Below are positions 18,484-27,163 of a DNA stretch of 64,000 bases, in pieces; within the stretch, counting starts at the first letter, position 1, and the number at the start of each line of letters is the position of its first letter. The translations under genes and the position numbers were made by a program. Below the pieces are notes generated by a model. It searched no databases, was not told the DNA's origin, and saw only the letters and a program-made list of their open reading frames with translations. Origin of the DNA: Paractinoplanes atraurantiacus (lineage in GTDB: Bacteria; Actinomycetota; Actinomycetes; Mycobacteriales; Micromonosporaceae); NCBI RefSeq assembly GCF_900215205.1, contig NZ_OBDY01000041.1, positions 1 to 64,000 on the forward strand, read 5' to 3'.

Positions 18484-19068
18484 CGGATGACGGAGGCTGC
18501 AAGGGGTGTACGGGTTTGCCGAGCCCCGGAGAAAAATGCGGCCCATGTACTGGTGCTCAGCGCGGCCGCGTCCGGCGTGGCGGCTAGTGTGGTACCGAAT
18601 CTCGATAGATAGCCGCGGGAAAACGCGAGTATCCGAGCGGTGTCGTTTCCCCAGGGCGCCCGGATCGCCGTGGCTGATTGTGATGCGCCGCGGCCGCAGT
18701 GCCTCCACGGTGTCGAGAGCGACGAGCCAGCGCTGCCGACGGCGTGGACCTCTTCGCTATCAAGCAGAGCCTCTCCACGAGTGAGTTCTTAGTTGAACCC
18801 AGCGCGGCACCGCCCTTCACAGCGGTGCCGCTCCCGTTTCTGGCAAGGATGATCAGCGGCTCAATTGAACGCAGCAGCCACGAGCGTTCGTTCACCGGCA
18901 TAGCTCTTGTAGATCTCCCAGAAGGTCACAAATATACGTCTGCAGCGAGTAGGGCTAGATCGACACGCGTGTTGTGGCGTAGCGGCGGGTCGGCTTGATG
19001 CGGGCGGCCAGCTTAGGGAGGGTCTGGACGGTCGCGTGGAAGCGGCGCCGGCTGCGCACAGCAATCAA
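18484..19068. other. Gene-poor left flank of the low-G+C insert
   Basis: No convincing complete gene. Base composition falls from left to right, so the boundary of the insert probably lies at about 18.75-18.85 kb. Reading the minus strand from about 19,066 to a stop near 18,958 gives a fragment, RSRRRFHATVQTLPKLAARI and further residues, with coding-like composition. It may be the cut end of a lost gene. I see no clear target-site duplication or tRNA. Confidence 0.45.
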
Positions 19069-20859
19069 TCATGTTGTTTGAAGAAAGCGCTTAGCTGCCA
19101 ATAGTGCTTCCGTCGTCGTCATCTTGCGTAACTCATCGCCGTCGCGGGTCAGGTAGTCGTCTGCATAGCTAGAGAGATCGGTTTGCTCCGGCACTCTGAT
19201 GACGACATAGCTCCTGCCACTGTATGCAATAGTGTCTATACTTGACAAAACGTCACCCTTCAGCTTCTCGCCTAGCGGGGCGCTTTGGAAAGCCTTGATT
19301 ATCTCCTTAACGTAGTCTGCGAGACTTTTTGAGAGGGCCTTGCATTCACGGTCAACCCCTACGAGGAACTGCCGAGAAAGCTGAACCGGAACTACTCCGT
19401 CAAGGTTCCTAATCTTTTCGGCGTCCTTTTCGTCGTCAGCTATGCCGATGATTATGTATCCATCGCTACCTGGGCCGATATTCGCTATGGCGGACGAAAG
19501 TTTCGGCAGTTTTTCCAGGAGCCGCTGATTAATCCTTCTTGGCTTGGAAAGAGAAACAATTCCCTGCTTAAACTCATACCTCCCGCTCTCGATAGGGGCG
19601 CGTCTAATAATATTCGGAAATTCTATTTCCATGCGTGGTCCGTGGGTCAGTGGTCCTCTCGTCGAACTCGTAAAATGCTTCTCGATCAGCCCGCGAACGA
19701 TGTCGATATTTTCTTGGCGTTGATTCTCCGTGGTAGTGTTCCTGCTCGGTGTCAACTTTGCGGAAACCTTCGCGATCGACGCGAAAGCGCCAGCTGGGTT
19801 AGAAAGCTCTTGATCTCGTCGAATCATCAGGTCGAAAAAGGCCATGAAGACGGCGTAGAATGGCGTCTTCGCTGATGTGAATGTGCTGGTGCTTACGTGG
19901 GAGCGAAATGCCCCTAAGACTCCGGGCCGAGCAGACTCGACCATTGACTTCATCGCGCCGAGCACTATCTTCGTGTCGTCAGCAAGCTTTTGCGTGCCGT
20001 AGGCATGAAGATCCGTCGACAATGAGCGGCTTTCGGACGTGGTAAGGTCGAAGTATTTATCGAGAACATCAGAACTGACGCTGAATGTGTTTCCTCTAAC
20101 AATCGAGATGCAGATGTCTGCGAGGAGCTGCTCGTCTTCGCTCTGTTGAAGTTGTCTTGTACTCAAGATGCCTAGGCTGCACCAGAAGGTTTCTTCCGCG
20201 GGAATCCCGTACCCGAGTCTCTCACGCGCTGAGTCAATAGACACAACGGGCATCTTCGTCAGGGGCAAGATGTCAGGCGATCCGTCATACCTGAACTCTG
20301 ACGCAAGACGCCGAAGCATAGTCACGAATTCGCTTACTACGCCTGCTTGGCGCTTCTCTTGCGCGCTCAGTTGTCGACCGCCAGAGTTAATGCGCCGAAA
20401 AACTTCGGTTACTTGATCACCTTCGCCCGAGTCAAAGATTGTTACCGCGAGTTGATAGTCCAGTAGATCAGCGCATCTTGTGGCGGGCAGCAGTTTTGGC
20501 TTTCCCGGCTCCGGTTCGAAACCACCTGCCTCCGCGACTTGGCGAGCGCGGGCGAACTCGGCCAGATCGAAGTATGTGGGTTCTTCGGTGTTGGCCAAGA
20601 GTCCGTAGCGTTGCTCGATAAAACCAAATATGGCATCGAGGCGCTGCATTCCATCAATTATCTCGTATTTCTGATCTTCAGCTTCGGCAAGGAGAAACAA
20701 TGGGATTGGAAATCCTCGCAATACGCTGTCTATCAGATTGATTTTCTCAGAAACGCCCCAGACTAGCTTGCGTTGGTAATTGCGATTAACTACCAGCTTT
20801 TCACTGCGGTAAAGGTTGTATGCTTCTTGGATCGACATGCCTCGGGGCGTGATTGACAT
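19069..20859 (-). CDS. DUF262 (GmrSD/ParB-like) fused to Schlafen-type AlbA_2 domain
   Basis: 596 residues. The N-terminal DUF262 domain (about 8-240) has NRNYQRKLVW, FPIPLFLL, the signature IDGMQR (68-73) and FRRINSGGRQLSAQE (154-168), as in GmrS and other ParB-fold defence proteins. A helical middle (240-410) follows. The C-terminus (about 415-595) reads as Schlafen AlbA_2: E424 and E429 spaced E-x4-E in IESGRYEFK, then AIANIGPGSDGYIIIGIADD (457-476) and YLTRDGDELR. Schlafen ribonucleases use such Glu/Glu/Asp residues. No HNH (DUF1524) nuclease is present. Codon use and G+C (31 of 60 in 19081-19140) differ from all neighbours, so it was probably acquired. Inferred role: phage or foreign nucleic acid defence. 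Confidence 0.8.
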   Translation of the reverse strand: MSITPRGMSIQEAYNLYRSEKLVVNRNYQRKLVWGVSEKINLIDSVLRGFPIPLFLLAEAEDQKYEIIDGMQRLDAIFGFIEQRYGLLANTEEPTYFDLAEFARARQVAEAGGFEPEPGKPKLLPATRCADLLDYQLAVTIFDSGEGDQVTEVFRRINSGGRQLSAQEKRQAGVVSEFVTMLRRLASEFRYDGSPDILPLTKMPVVSIDSARERLGYGIPAEETFWCSLGILSTRQLQQSEDEQLLADICISIVRGNTFSVSSDVLDKYFDLTTSESRSLSTDLHAYGTQKLADDTKIVLGAMKSMVESARPGVLGAFRSHVSTSTFTSAKTPFYAVFMAFFDLMIRRDQELSNPAGAFASIAKVSAKLTPSRNTTTENQRQENIDIVRGLIEKHFTSSTRGPLTHGPRMEIEFPNIIRRAPIESGRYEFKQGIVSLSKPRRINQRLLEKLPKLSSAIANIGPGSDGYIIIGIADDEKDAEKIRNLDGVVPVQLSRQFLVGVDRECKALSKSLADYVKEIIKAFQSAPLGEKLKGDVLSSIDTIAYSGRSYVVIRVPEQTDLSSYADDYLTRDGDELRKMTTTEALLAAKRFLQTT

Positions 20860-21311
20860 CTAATATTGCCTTTTCTGCATGAGTTTGATGTTAAGGGCCT
20901 TTCATGCGTTCTCTTTGTATAGAGGAAACATCGTAGATTTGGCAGGCGGTTCTGCTAATTGTCGGAAATCTGACAACAGTGCTGACGGTTTGATTGCTCC
21001 ATTCCATTGGTTTCTGTAAGAAACCATGCTTCGATGCCGTAATCCGGCAAATGCTCCTTCTCGGACTTTTGGCAAAAGGTAATTAATATTTTAATTGTCT
21101 CTATCGGTTAGATTCCGTCTGTTCCGGGCGCCAACCCTCGGGAGTCCCGCGGTCCGGTGGTTGCGCTTGCGGGCAGTTGTTGCGCTGTAGCCTTTCTTGC
21201 CGTCCGACTGGGCGTGTCGGTGGCTAGCTGTTGTCCACCTCGCGTTCGGCGCCTCGAACTGTCCCTTGGTGGCTGCCCAGGGTGGCGGTCCGGTGTACTA
21301 ACGTTCTGATC
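20860..21311. other. AT-rich non-coding stretch upstream of the DUF262 gene
   Basis: About 450 bases without a credible gene. The part 20,880-21,110 is the most AT-rich of the window (23 G/C of 60 in 20881-20940). It should contain the promoter of the leftward DUF262 gene (AAAGGC ribosome site before 20,859). Two small inverted repeats are visible: TTGTC/GACAA around 20,959-20,976, and the hairpin at 21,008-21,026. From about 21,120 the DNA is GC-rich again and leads to the next operon's promoter. Confidence 0.55.
21008..21026. repeat. Small hairpin in the AT-rich stretch
   Basis: TGGTTTC (21008-21014) and GAAACCA (21020-21026) pair perfectly around TGTAA. It stands alone in non-coding DNA between two defence-like loci. 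It could be a regulator site, part of a small RNA or an element end; the sequence does not decide. Confidence 0.45.
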
Positions 21312-21704
21312 GTGAAGGAGCAGTCACAGGGCTACATGCCTCTCAGTGTTGCGCGGCTCGGAACGCTGCTTGCCGGCGCCGACGACTCGCTTCGGTGGCG
21401 CTTGGTCGCTGAGTTCCTGGAGGAGTACGGCTGGGAGCCTGCCGAGTCGCGTGCGAGGCTGCTCGAGGACGAGCCTGCGAGTACGGGGGACGAGCACTGG
21501 GATGTGTTTCTGGCGGCCCTGGCCGAGCATGTAGCAGCGCGCGACGGACGTGACGGCCCAAGTTGGGCCGGATCCAGATCGTTGCGGCGGTTCTGGTTCC
21601 CGTTTAACGGTCGTGCGGCGAGGGTCGATGCGGTCGTTCACGCGCCGGCGGCGTTCCGGCGCCGCGGCGTATTCGTCGCGCGGCAGGAGCTGGAAGTGGC
21701 ATGA
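21312..21704 (+). CDS. Putative antitoxin paired with a nucleotidyltransferase toxin
   Basis: About 130 residues, no named domain that I recognise. It starts from a GTG at 21312 (or the ATG at 21336) and contains SLRWRLVAEFLEEYGWEP, EPASTGDEHWDVFLAALAEH and AFRRRGVFVARQELE. Its end overlaps the start of the nucleotidyltransferase gene in ATGA, the usual layout of an antitoxin-first operon. I recall similar small proteins preceding DUF6036-type nucleotidyltransferases in actinomycetes, hence the call. Almost no leader separates the promoter-like TACTAAC from the GTG, so a leaderless message is possible. Confidence 0.6.
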   Translation: MKEQSQGYMPLSVARLGTLLAGADDSLRWRLVAEFLEEYGWEPAESRARLLEDEPASTGDEHWDVFLAALAEHVAARDGRDGPSWAGSRSLRRFWFPFNGRAARVDAVVHAPAAFRRRGVFVARQELEVA

Positions 21705-22237
21705 CCGACGACGGTGTGTTGCTTGATCGAAGCGCGATCGAGGACGCCTTCCGGCGGCTGGGTGATCGGCTGGAGCGTCGAGGCGTGGTAGCCGACCTCT
21801 ACATCTTCGGCGGCGCGGCGATGTCGCTGGTCTACGACAGTCGACGAGCTACTCGGGACATTGACGCAGTGTTCCAACCGCACGGTGTGGTGCTCGAAGA
21901 GGCGCATGCCGTAGCGGAGGAACTGGGCCTTCCGCAGTGGTGGCTGAACGAGCAGGCCAGCGTCTATATCGCCTCCGGGGGCGACAGCGCCGCCTCCAGA
22001 GTTTTCGACCACCCGGGCTTGCGGGTGTCGGCGGCCTCGCCGGAGCATTTGTTGGCGATGAAGGTGTTGGCGGGTCGTCGTCGGGACGCCGACGACGTGA
22101 AGGTGTTGGTGTCGCACCTGGGACTCACGTCCGCCGCGCAGGTGCTGGCGCTGTCGGCGGACATCTTCCCGGAGGAAGAGGTTCCGCCTAGGGCTCGGCT
22201 GATCCTCGAAGGAATTTTCGATTCCGAGGAGTCCTGA
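21701..22237 (+). CDS. DUF6036-type nucleotidyltransferase (toxin-like)
   Basis: 178 residues with the minimal nucleotidyltransferase core: a Gly-rich motif FGGAAMSLVYD, then the metal-binding pair in RDIDAVF, and EHLLAMKVLAGRRRDADDVKVL typical of AbiEii/DUF6036-like toxins, in which the last Asp residues complete the site. Such enzymes transfer nucleotides onto tRNA or protein and are usually held by a neighbour. It is translationally coupled to the small upstream gene. Together with the adjacent DUF262 gene it suggests a small defence island. Confidence 0.75.
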   Translation: MTDDGVLLDRSAIEDAFRRLGDRLERRGVVADLYIFGGAAMSLVYDSRRATRDIDAVFQPHGVVLEEAHAVAEELGLPQWWLNEQASVYIASGGDSAASRVFDHPGLRVSAASPEHLLAMKVLAGRRRDADDVKVLVSHLGLTSAAQVLALSADIFPEEEVPPRARLILEGIFDSEES

Positions 22238-22275
22238 GTTCTCTCCAAGGTGTCGCGCAGCCGGACCCGGCCGGG

Positions 22276-24234
22276 TCAGTCGAGGGACTGGCGTAGGGCG
22301 GTCAGGAGCTGGTTCTTGCTGAAGGGCTTCTCGACCAGGGTGACGTCGGGGTCGAGGGTGCCCTGGGAGGCCAGGACCGGGCGGGCGTAGCCGGACATGA
22401 ACAGGACTGTGGTGTCGGGGCGGGACTGGGTGAAGCGGTCGGCCAGGTCCTTGCCGAGCATGTGGGGCATGACCACGTCGGTCAGCAGGACGTCGATCGG
22501 GCCCTCGTACGCCTCGGCCAAGGCCAGCGCGGCCGGGCCGTCCGAGGCGATCAGCACGTTGTGGCCGGCGCCGGCCAGGATGCGGCGTAGCACGTCGCGC
22601 AGGGCCGGCTCGTCCTCGACGGCCAGGATCGTGCCGCGGCGGTAGTCGTCGGAGGGTGGTTCGGCGGGAGTCTCGGGCTCGGCCGGGGCGGCGTCGGTGG
22701 TGGGCAGCAGGATGGTGAACGTGGTGCCCATGCCGGGCTCGGAGTAGACGTTGAGGTCGCCGCCGGCCGCGGTGACGATGCCGTAGACCGTGGCCAGGCC
22801 CAGGCCGGTGCCCTTGCCGGCGGGCTTGGTCGTGTAGAACGGCTCGAAGGCCCGCTCGATCACCTCGGGCGGCATGCCGGTGCCGGTGTCGCTGACCCTC
22901 AGCCGTACGTATCGGCCGGTGCGCAGGTGCGGGCGGCCCGAGGCGTAGTCGGAGTCGACGTCGAGCACCTCGGTCTCCACGGTCAGTTCGCCGCCGCGCG
23001 GCATCGCGTCGCGGGCGTTGACCGCCAGGTTCACCAGCACCTGGTCGAGCTGGCCGGGGTCGGCGGTCACCGACGGCAGGTTCTCCGACAGGCGTACGGA
23101 CAAGGCGATGTGCTCGCCGATCGAGCGCCGCAGCATCTGCTCGATGTCGGTGATCACGTCGTTGATGTCGAGCGGCCGCGGCCGCACCACCTCGCGGCGG
23201 GCGAAGGCGAGCAGCTGGTGGGTCAGGTCGGCGCCGCGCTGGGCGGCCTTGGAGATCTGCTCGGCGTCGCCGGCGATCTCGGTGAGCCCGGCGTCGGCCG
23301 CCGCCTCGGCGATGAAGGTGGCGTAGTTGGCGATCACCGCGATGAGGTTGTTGAAGTCGTGGGCCACCCCGCCGGCGAGCTGGCCCAGGCCTTCGAGGCG
23401 CTGGGCCCGCTGGAGCTGCGCCTCCATCCGGGCGCGGTCGGCCTCGGCCTGCAGTTGGCGGTAGCGGTCGTCGGCGCGGATGCGGTCGGTGATGTCGCGG
23501 ATGACCGCGCACCGCATCCGGCCCTCCTCGGTCGGCAGCACGCTCATCGACACCTCGACCGGCACGGTGCCGCCGTCGATGCGGTGGGCCATAGTGGGCG
23601 TGGGCGGCGTGCTGGGCGCCAGCAGTTCGGCCGGTGACTCGTCGGGGTTCAGCGGCCGGGCCGGGTCGTCGGGCAGCGAGGGGGAGAGCAGCCGGCCCAC
23701 GTCGCGGCCGATCAGGCCGTTGCGGGTCAGGCCGAACAGCAGTTCGGCCTGGGTGTTGGCCAGGGTGATGAGGCCGTCGTCGCCGACGCCCACGAACGCG
23801 TCCGGCGCGGCCTCCAGCAGCGCCTGCAGGCTCGACTCGAGCCGCTCGCGGGCGCTGGTGGCCCGGGCCATCACGGTGAAGCCGAGCAGGTCGCCGTCGT
23901 CGCCGGCCAGCGGCGAGATGTTGAGGGTGACCGGGATCCAGCGGCCGTCGCGGTGCCGGCGCCGGGTGCGGAAGCGTTCCAGGCGGGCGCCGGCCGCGAT
24001 CAGGGTGAACATCTCGCGCTGGTCGGCCCGCCGGTCGGGCGCCACCAGCAGGTCGAGTTCGCGGCCGACGATCTCGTCGGCCCGGTAGCCGAGGAGAGCC
24101 TCGGCGGCCGGGTTCCAGGACAGGATGGTGTAGTCGCGGCCGACGGTGTAGATCGCCTCGTGGGCGGAGCGGACGATGGCCCGCAGCAGGCCGGCCTGCT
24201 CGGACAACCCGGAATTATCGCGCGATCGGACCAT
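22276..24234 (-). CDS. PAS-PAS hybrid histidine kinase with C-terminal receiver
   Basis: 652 residues, no membrane segments. Two PAS domains (about 12-130, with YTILSWNPAAEALLGYRADEIVG, and 135-255, with LITLANTQAELLFGLT) precede a HisKA domain with GGVAHDFNNLIAVIANYA (His near 290), an HATPase (VNARDAMPRGG, DTGTGMPPEV, GKGTGLGLATVYGI) and a receiver (about 530-650) with phosphoacceptor Asp in VLLTDVVMP and Lys in LVEKPFS. This AHDFNN class is a soluble kinase with its own receiver, which may act as a phosphate sink or pass phosphate to an HPt. A separate HPt gene lies at 28.4 kb. Confidence 0.93.
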   Translation of the reverse strand: MVRSRDNSGLSEQAGLLRAIVRSAHEAIYTVGRDYTILSWNPAAEALLGYRADEIVGRELDLLVAPDRRADQREMFTLIAAGARLERFRTRRRHRDGRWIPVTLNISPLAGDDGDLLGFTVMARATSARERLESSLQALLEAAPDAFVGVGDDGLITLANTQAELLFGLTRNGLIGRDVGRLLSPSLPDDPARPLNPDESPAELLAPSTPPTPTMAHRIDGGTVPVEVSMSVLPTEEGRMRCAVIRDITDRIRADDRYRQLQAEADRARMEAQLQRAQRLEGLGQLAGGVAHDFNNLIAVIANYATFIAEAAADAGLTEIAGDAEQISKAAQRGADLTHQLLAFARREVVRPRPLDINDVITDIEQMLRRSIGEHIALSVRLSENLPSVTADPGQLDQVLVNLAVNARDAMPRGGELTVETEVLDVDSDYASGRPHLRTGRYVRLRVSDTGTGMPPEVIERAFEPFYTTKPAGKGTGLGLATVYGIVTAAGGDLNVYSEPGMGTTFTILLPTTDAAPAEPETPAEPPSDDYRRGTILAVEDEPALRDVLRRILAGAGHNVLIASDGPAALALAEAYEGPIDVLLTDVVMPHMLGKDLADRFTQSRPDTTVLFMSGYARPVLASQGTLDPDVTLVEKPFSKNQLLTALRQSLD

Positions 24235-24273
24235 ATGACGTCTACGTTAACGATTCGGTCCTAGGCTCGCATC

Positions 24274-25083
24274 ATGATCGGTGAGGCCGAGGCTCCGGCC
24301 GTGCCGGAGGTCGACATGCAGCGGCCCAGCGTGGCCCGCATGTACGACTTCTTCCTGGGTGGGCGGCACAACTTCGCGGCCGACCGCGAGGCCGCGGCGG
24401 CCGCGCTGACCGCGATGCCCGAGCTGCCGGCGATCGTCCGGCTCAACCGGCGCTTCCTGCGCCGGGCCGTGGTGCGGGCCCACGAGGCCGGCGTCGGTCA
24501 GTTCCTCGATCTCGGCTGCGGCATCCCGTCGCCGGGTGACGCGCGCGAGGTGGTGCGGGAGCTCGACCCGCGCGCGCCGATCGTCGGGGTCGACGTCGAG
24601 GCGTCGGCCTTCCTGCACGGTCGTTGCGTGGCCGAGGACGATCCGTACGCCGGAATGGTCCTGGCCGATCTCACCGACACCGGCGCGGTGCTCGGCGCGC
24701 CGGTGGTCCGCGACCTGATCGATTTCGACCGCCCGGTCGGGCTGCTGTTGGTGGCGGTGGCCCATTTCATCCCGGACACCGAGCGCCTGGCCCGGGCGCT
24801 GGACGGCTATCGCCGGGCCCTGGCCCCCGGCAGCGTGCTGGCGCTGACCCACGGGTGCCGCAAGGGCGGATCCGAGCGTATCGAGCGGGTTCGGCGGATC
24901 TACAACAACACCACCGCTCCGATGGTGATGCGCGACGAGCACGACATCCGCGGCTTCTTCGGCGACTGGCGGCTGCTGGAGCCCGGCGTGAGCGTGGTCG
25001 GCGACTGGATGGGGGAGGAGGGCCTGGACGAGGTCGCTCAGCGAGCTTTCGTTGTGGGGATGTCGCTCAAAATCGGTACATGA
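24274..25083 (+). CDS. DUF574 S-adenosyl methyltransferase (Methyltransf_19)
   Basis: 269 residues with the family signature RPSVARMYDFFLGGRHNFAAD at the start (written here in part), SAM motif I FLDLGCGIPSPGD and VGVDVEASA. This group is greatly expanded in actinomycetes and its substrates are mostly unknown; some members act in secondary metabolism or developmental control. The gene is divergent from the hybrid kinase (39-base gap) and 26 bases before a receiver gene, so it seems to belong to the signalling block. Confidence 0.92.
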   Translation: MIGEAEAPAVPEVDMQRPSVARMYDFFLGGRHNFAADREAAAAALTAMPELPAIVRLNRRFLRRAVVRAHEAGVGQFLDLGCGIPSPGDAREVVRELDPRAPIVGVDVEASAFLHGRCVAEDDPYAGMVLADLTDTGAVLGAPVVRDLIDFDRPVGLLLVAVAHFIPDTERLARALDGYRRALAPGSVLALTHGCRKGGSERIERVRRIYNNTTAPMVMRDEHDIRGFFGDWRLLEPGVSVVGDWMGEEGLDEVAQRAFVVGMSLKIGT

Positions 25084-25109
25084 CGGACTTATTGCCGCAT
25101 GCTTGAAGG

Positions 25110-25532
25110 ATGGCAAGCGTGCTTATCGCCGAGGACGACGAGGACATCGCCCTTATCCTGACCAGGCTGCTCAAACGCGCCGGGCACACCGTGCGCCACG
25201 CGCCGGACGGGATGCGGGCGCTGGAGATGGCGATCGCCGAGCGCCCGGACCTCGTACTGACCGACCTCGGCATGCCCCGGATGGACGGCCTCGAGCTGAC
25301 CCGGGCCATTCGCGAGCACCAGGACCTGAGCGGCACCCCGATCGTCATGCTCAGCGGCCACCTGCACCCCGGCGACAACGCCCCGATCGCCGCCGGCGCC
25401 TGCGCCGTGCTGCTCAAGCCCTGCCCCAACGACAAGCTGCGCGAGGTGATCGGCGACCTGGCCGACCTGGGCCCGCACGGCCACCAGGGCGCCGACGTCG
25501 GCTGCCCCGCCCGCTGGCCGGTCTCCGCCTAG
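25110..25532 (+). CDS. Single-domain response regulator
   Basis: 140 residues; a CheY-like receiver only. Acidic pocket IAEDDED, phosphoacceptor Asp in LVLTDLGMPRMDG, Thr/Ser in VMLSGH and Lys in VLLKPCP. A 20-residue tail adds no output domain. The stop is followed directly by the GTG of the next kinase gene with no gap, so the two are coupled and this receiver is probably that kinase's target or modulator. Confidence 0.92.
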   Translation: MASVLIAEDDEDIALILTRLLKRAGHTVRHAPDGMRALEMAIAERPDLVLTDLGMPRMDGLELTRAIREHQDLSGTPIVMLSGHLHPGDNAPIAAGACAVLLKPCPNDKLREVIGDLADLGPHGHQGADVGCPARWPVSA

Positions 25533-27131
25533 GTGGACCGCGACGCCTTCCTCGACGCGCTGCTGGAGAGCCTGACGGTCGGCGTGATCGCCTGCGACGC
25601 CGACGGTGAGGTGGTGCTGGTCAACCGGCCGGTCCGCGAGCTGATGAACCTGAGCGAGCAGACCGCGCTGCGCGAATATCCGCAGCGCGCCGACGGTGTG
25701 TTGTTCGACGCCGGCGGCAACCCGATCACCTGGGCCGAGGCGCCGGTGCAGCGCGCGGTCCGGGGCGAGGTCGTCGACACCGACATGATCGTGCGGGTGC
25801 CCGGCCGCCGGGAACGGGTCGTCGCCGTCACCGCCCGGCCCATCACCGGCGCCGGCGGCGCGCGCGTGGGCGCGGTCGCCATCGCCCACGAGGTCACCGC
25901 GATACGCCGGGCCGAGCGCTTCCGGGACTGCCACCGGGCCGTCGAGCGGGCGCTGCAGTCGGCCGGGTCGATCGTCGACGCGGCGCCGGGTGTGCTCGCC
26001 GCGCTCGGCGAGACGCTCGGCTGGCCCGCCGCCGAGCTGTGGCTGACCGGCGAGGACGACGAGGAGCTGGCCTTCGGCGGCCGGTGGTGCGCGCCCGGCA
26101 GCGGCCTCGAGGCGGTGCTCGGCTTCGCGCCGATCCGCGGCTCGGGCATCACCGGGCGGGTGTGGGTCACCGGCAAGCCGCTCTGGGTGCCCGACATCGC
26201 CCACACCGTCAACCTCAGCAGCCCGCTCGAACGCTCCCGGGCCGCCGCCTGCCTGCGGCACGGCATCCGGTCGGTGCTGTCGGTGCCGGTGCGCGACGGC
26301 GCCACCGTGCTCGGCGTGCTCACCTGCTACGCCTCGATGCCCGAGCCGCACGAGGACCTGCTGGCCGTGCTGCTCGACGGGGTGGCCGCCCAGATCGGCG
26401 TCTACGTCGCCCTGCGCCGGGCCGAGGCGCTGGCCTGCCAGCTCACCCGGGCCAAGGACGACTTCATCGCGCTGGTCAGCCACGAGATGCGCACGCCGCT
26501 GACCACGATAGTGGCCAGCGCGTCCATGCTCGGCGAGGCGACGGCCGGGCTCGACGAGGAGAGCCGCGCGATGGTGGACGCGGTGCAGCGCAACGCCACC
26601 GCGCTGCGCGGGGTCGTCGACACCCTGCTCGACCTGGCCGGGCTCGACGCCGGGCACGTCGCCCTGACGATCGGCCCGGTCGACCTGGCCTCCGTCGTCG
26701 CCACGGCCATCGCGGCGGCCGCACCGGCCGCGTCCGCCGGTGGGGTGCGCCTCGACACCGACCGCACCGCACCGCTGCCGATCGACGGCGACGCCCGCCG
26801 GCTGCGCCAGGTGGTCGACGACCTGCTGGCCAACGCCGTCAAATACAGCCCGCGCGGCGGTGACGTGCACGTGGGGCTGCGCGAGCAGGGCACCGGGGTC
26901 GAGCTGACCGTGACCGACAACGGCATCGGCACCCCGGCCGAGGAGCGCGAACTCGTCTTCGACCGCTTCTACCGCGCCAGCAACGTGCGGCACCAGGGCA
27001 TCGCCGGCAAAGGGCTGGGCCTGAGCCTGGCCCGCGCCATCGTCGGCCTGCACGGCGGCACCATCAGCCTCACCGGGCATCTCCCGCACGGCACGACGGT
27101 CCACGTCCGCCTGCCCACCCGCAGACCCTAA
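25533..27131 (+). CDS. PAS-GAF sensor histidine kinase
   Basis: 532 residues, soluble. PAS domain (LTVGVIACDADGEVVLVNRPVREL at the start, about 10-115), GAF domain (about 130-290, with ITGRVWVTGKPLWV and SVLSVPVRDG), HisKA with LVSHEMRTPLTTI (His near 316), and HATPase with LLANAVKYS, DNGIGTP and GKGLGLSLARAIV. GTG start immediately after the receiver gene's stop. Likely transcribed with the receiver upstream and the receiver/HD-like gene 32 bases downstream. Confidence 0.93.
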   Translation: MDRDAFLDALLESLTVGVIACDADGEVVLVNRPVRELMNLSEQTALREYPQRADGVLFDAGGNPITWAEAPVQRAVRGEVVDTDMIVRVPGRRERVVAVTARPITGAGGARVGAVAIAHEVTAIRRAERFRDCHRAVERALQSAGSIVDAAPGVLAALGETLGWPAAELWLTGEDDEELAFGGRWCAPGSGLEAVLGFAPIRGSGITGRVWVTGKPLWVPDIAHTVNLSSPLERSRAAACLRHGIRSVLSVPVRDGATVLGVLTCYASMPEPHEDLLAVLLDGVAAQIGVYVALRRAEALACQLTRAKDDFIALVSHEMRTPLTTIVASASMLGEATAGLDEESRAMVDAVQRNATALRGVVDTLLDLAGLDAGHVALTIGPVDLASVVATAIAAAAPAASAGGVRLDTDRTAPLPIDGDARRLRQVVDDLLANAVKYSPRGGDVHVGLREQGTGVELTVTDNGIGTPAEERELVFDRFYRASNVRHQGIAGKGLGLSLARAIVGLHGGTISLTGHLPHGTTVHVRLPTRRP

Positions 27132-27163
27132 AGGCCGTGCTGAGTGGTGCCGATAGTGGCGGT

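Noticed and set aside
15562-18708. An open frame of over 1000 codons on the minus strand across the CHAT/STAND gene
   Set aside because: Product is low-complexity Gly/Ala/Arg/Gln with no domain. It is the antisense shadow expected in high-G+C DNA; the plus strand has recognisable domains and proper codon bias.
18584-18901. A 105-codon minus-strand frame at the edge of the low-G+C insert (MPVNERSWLLRSIEPL start)
   Set aside because: No ribosome site, no family resemblance, and composition changes along its length across the suspected junction.
20539-20766. Small plus-strand frames inside the DUF262 gene as possible overlapping antitoxins
   Set aside because: No ribosome sites, no coding bias, and they lie antisense to conserved DUF262 motifs that explain the sequence.
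25089-27104. A 671-codon minus-strand frame opposite the receiver and PAS-GAF kinase genes
   Set aside because: No domain, biased to Gly/Gln/Arg; the plus strand codes for clear kinase motifs.
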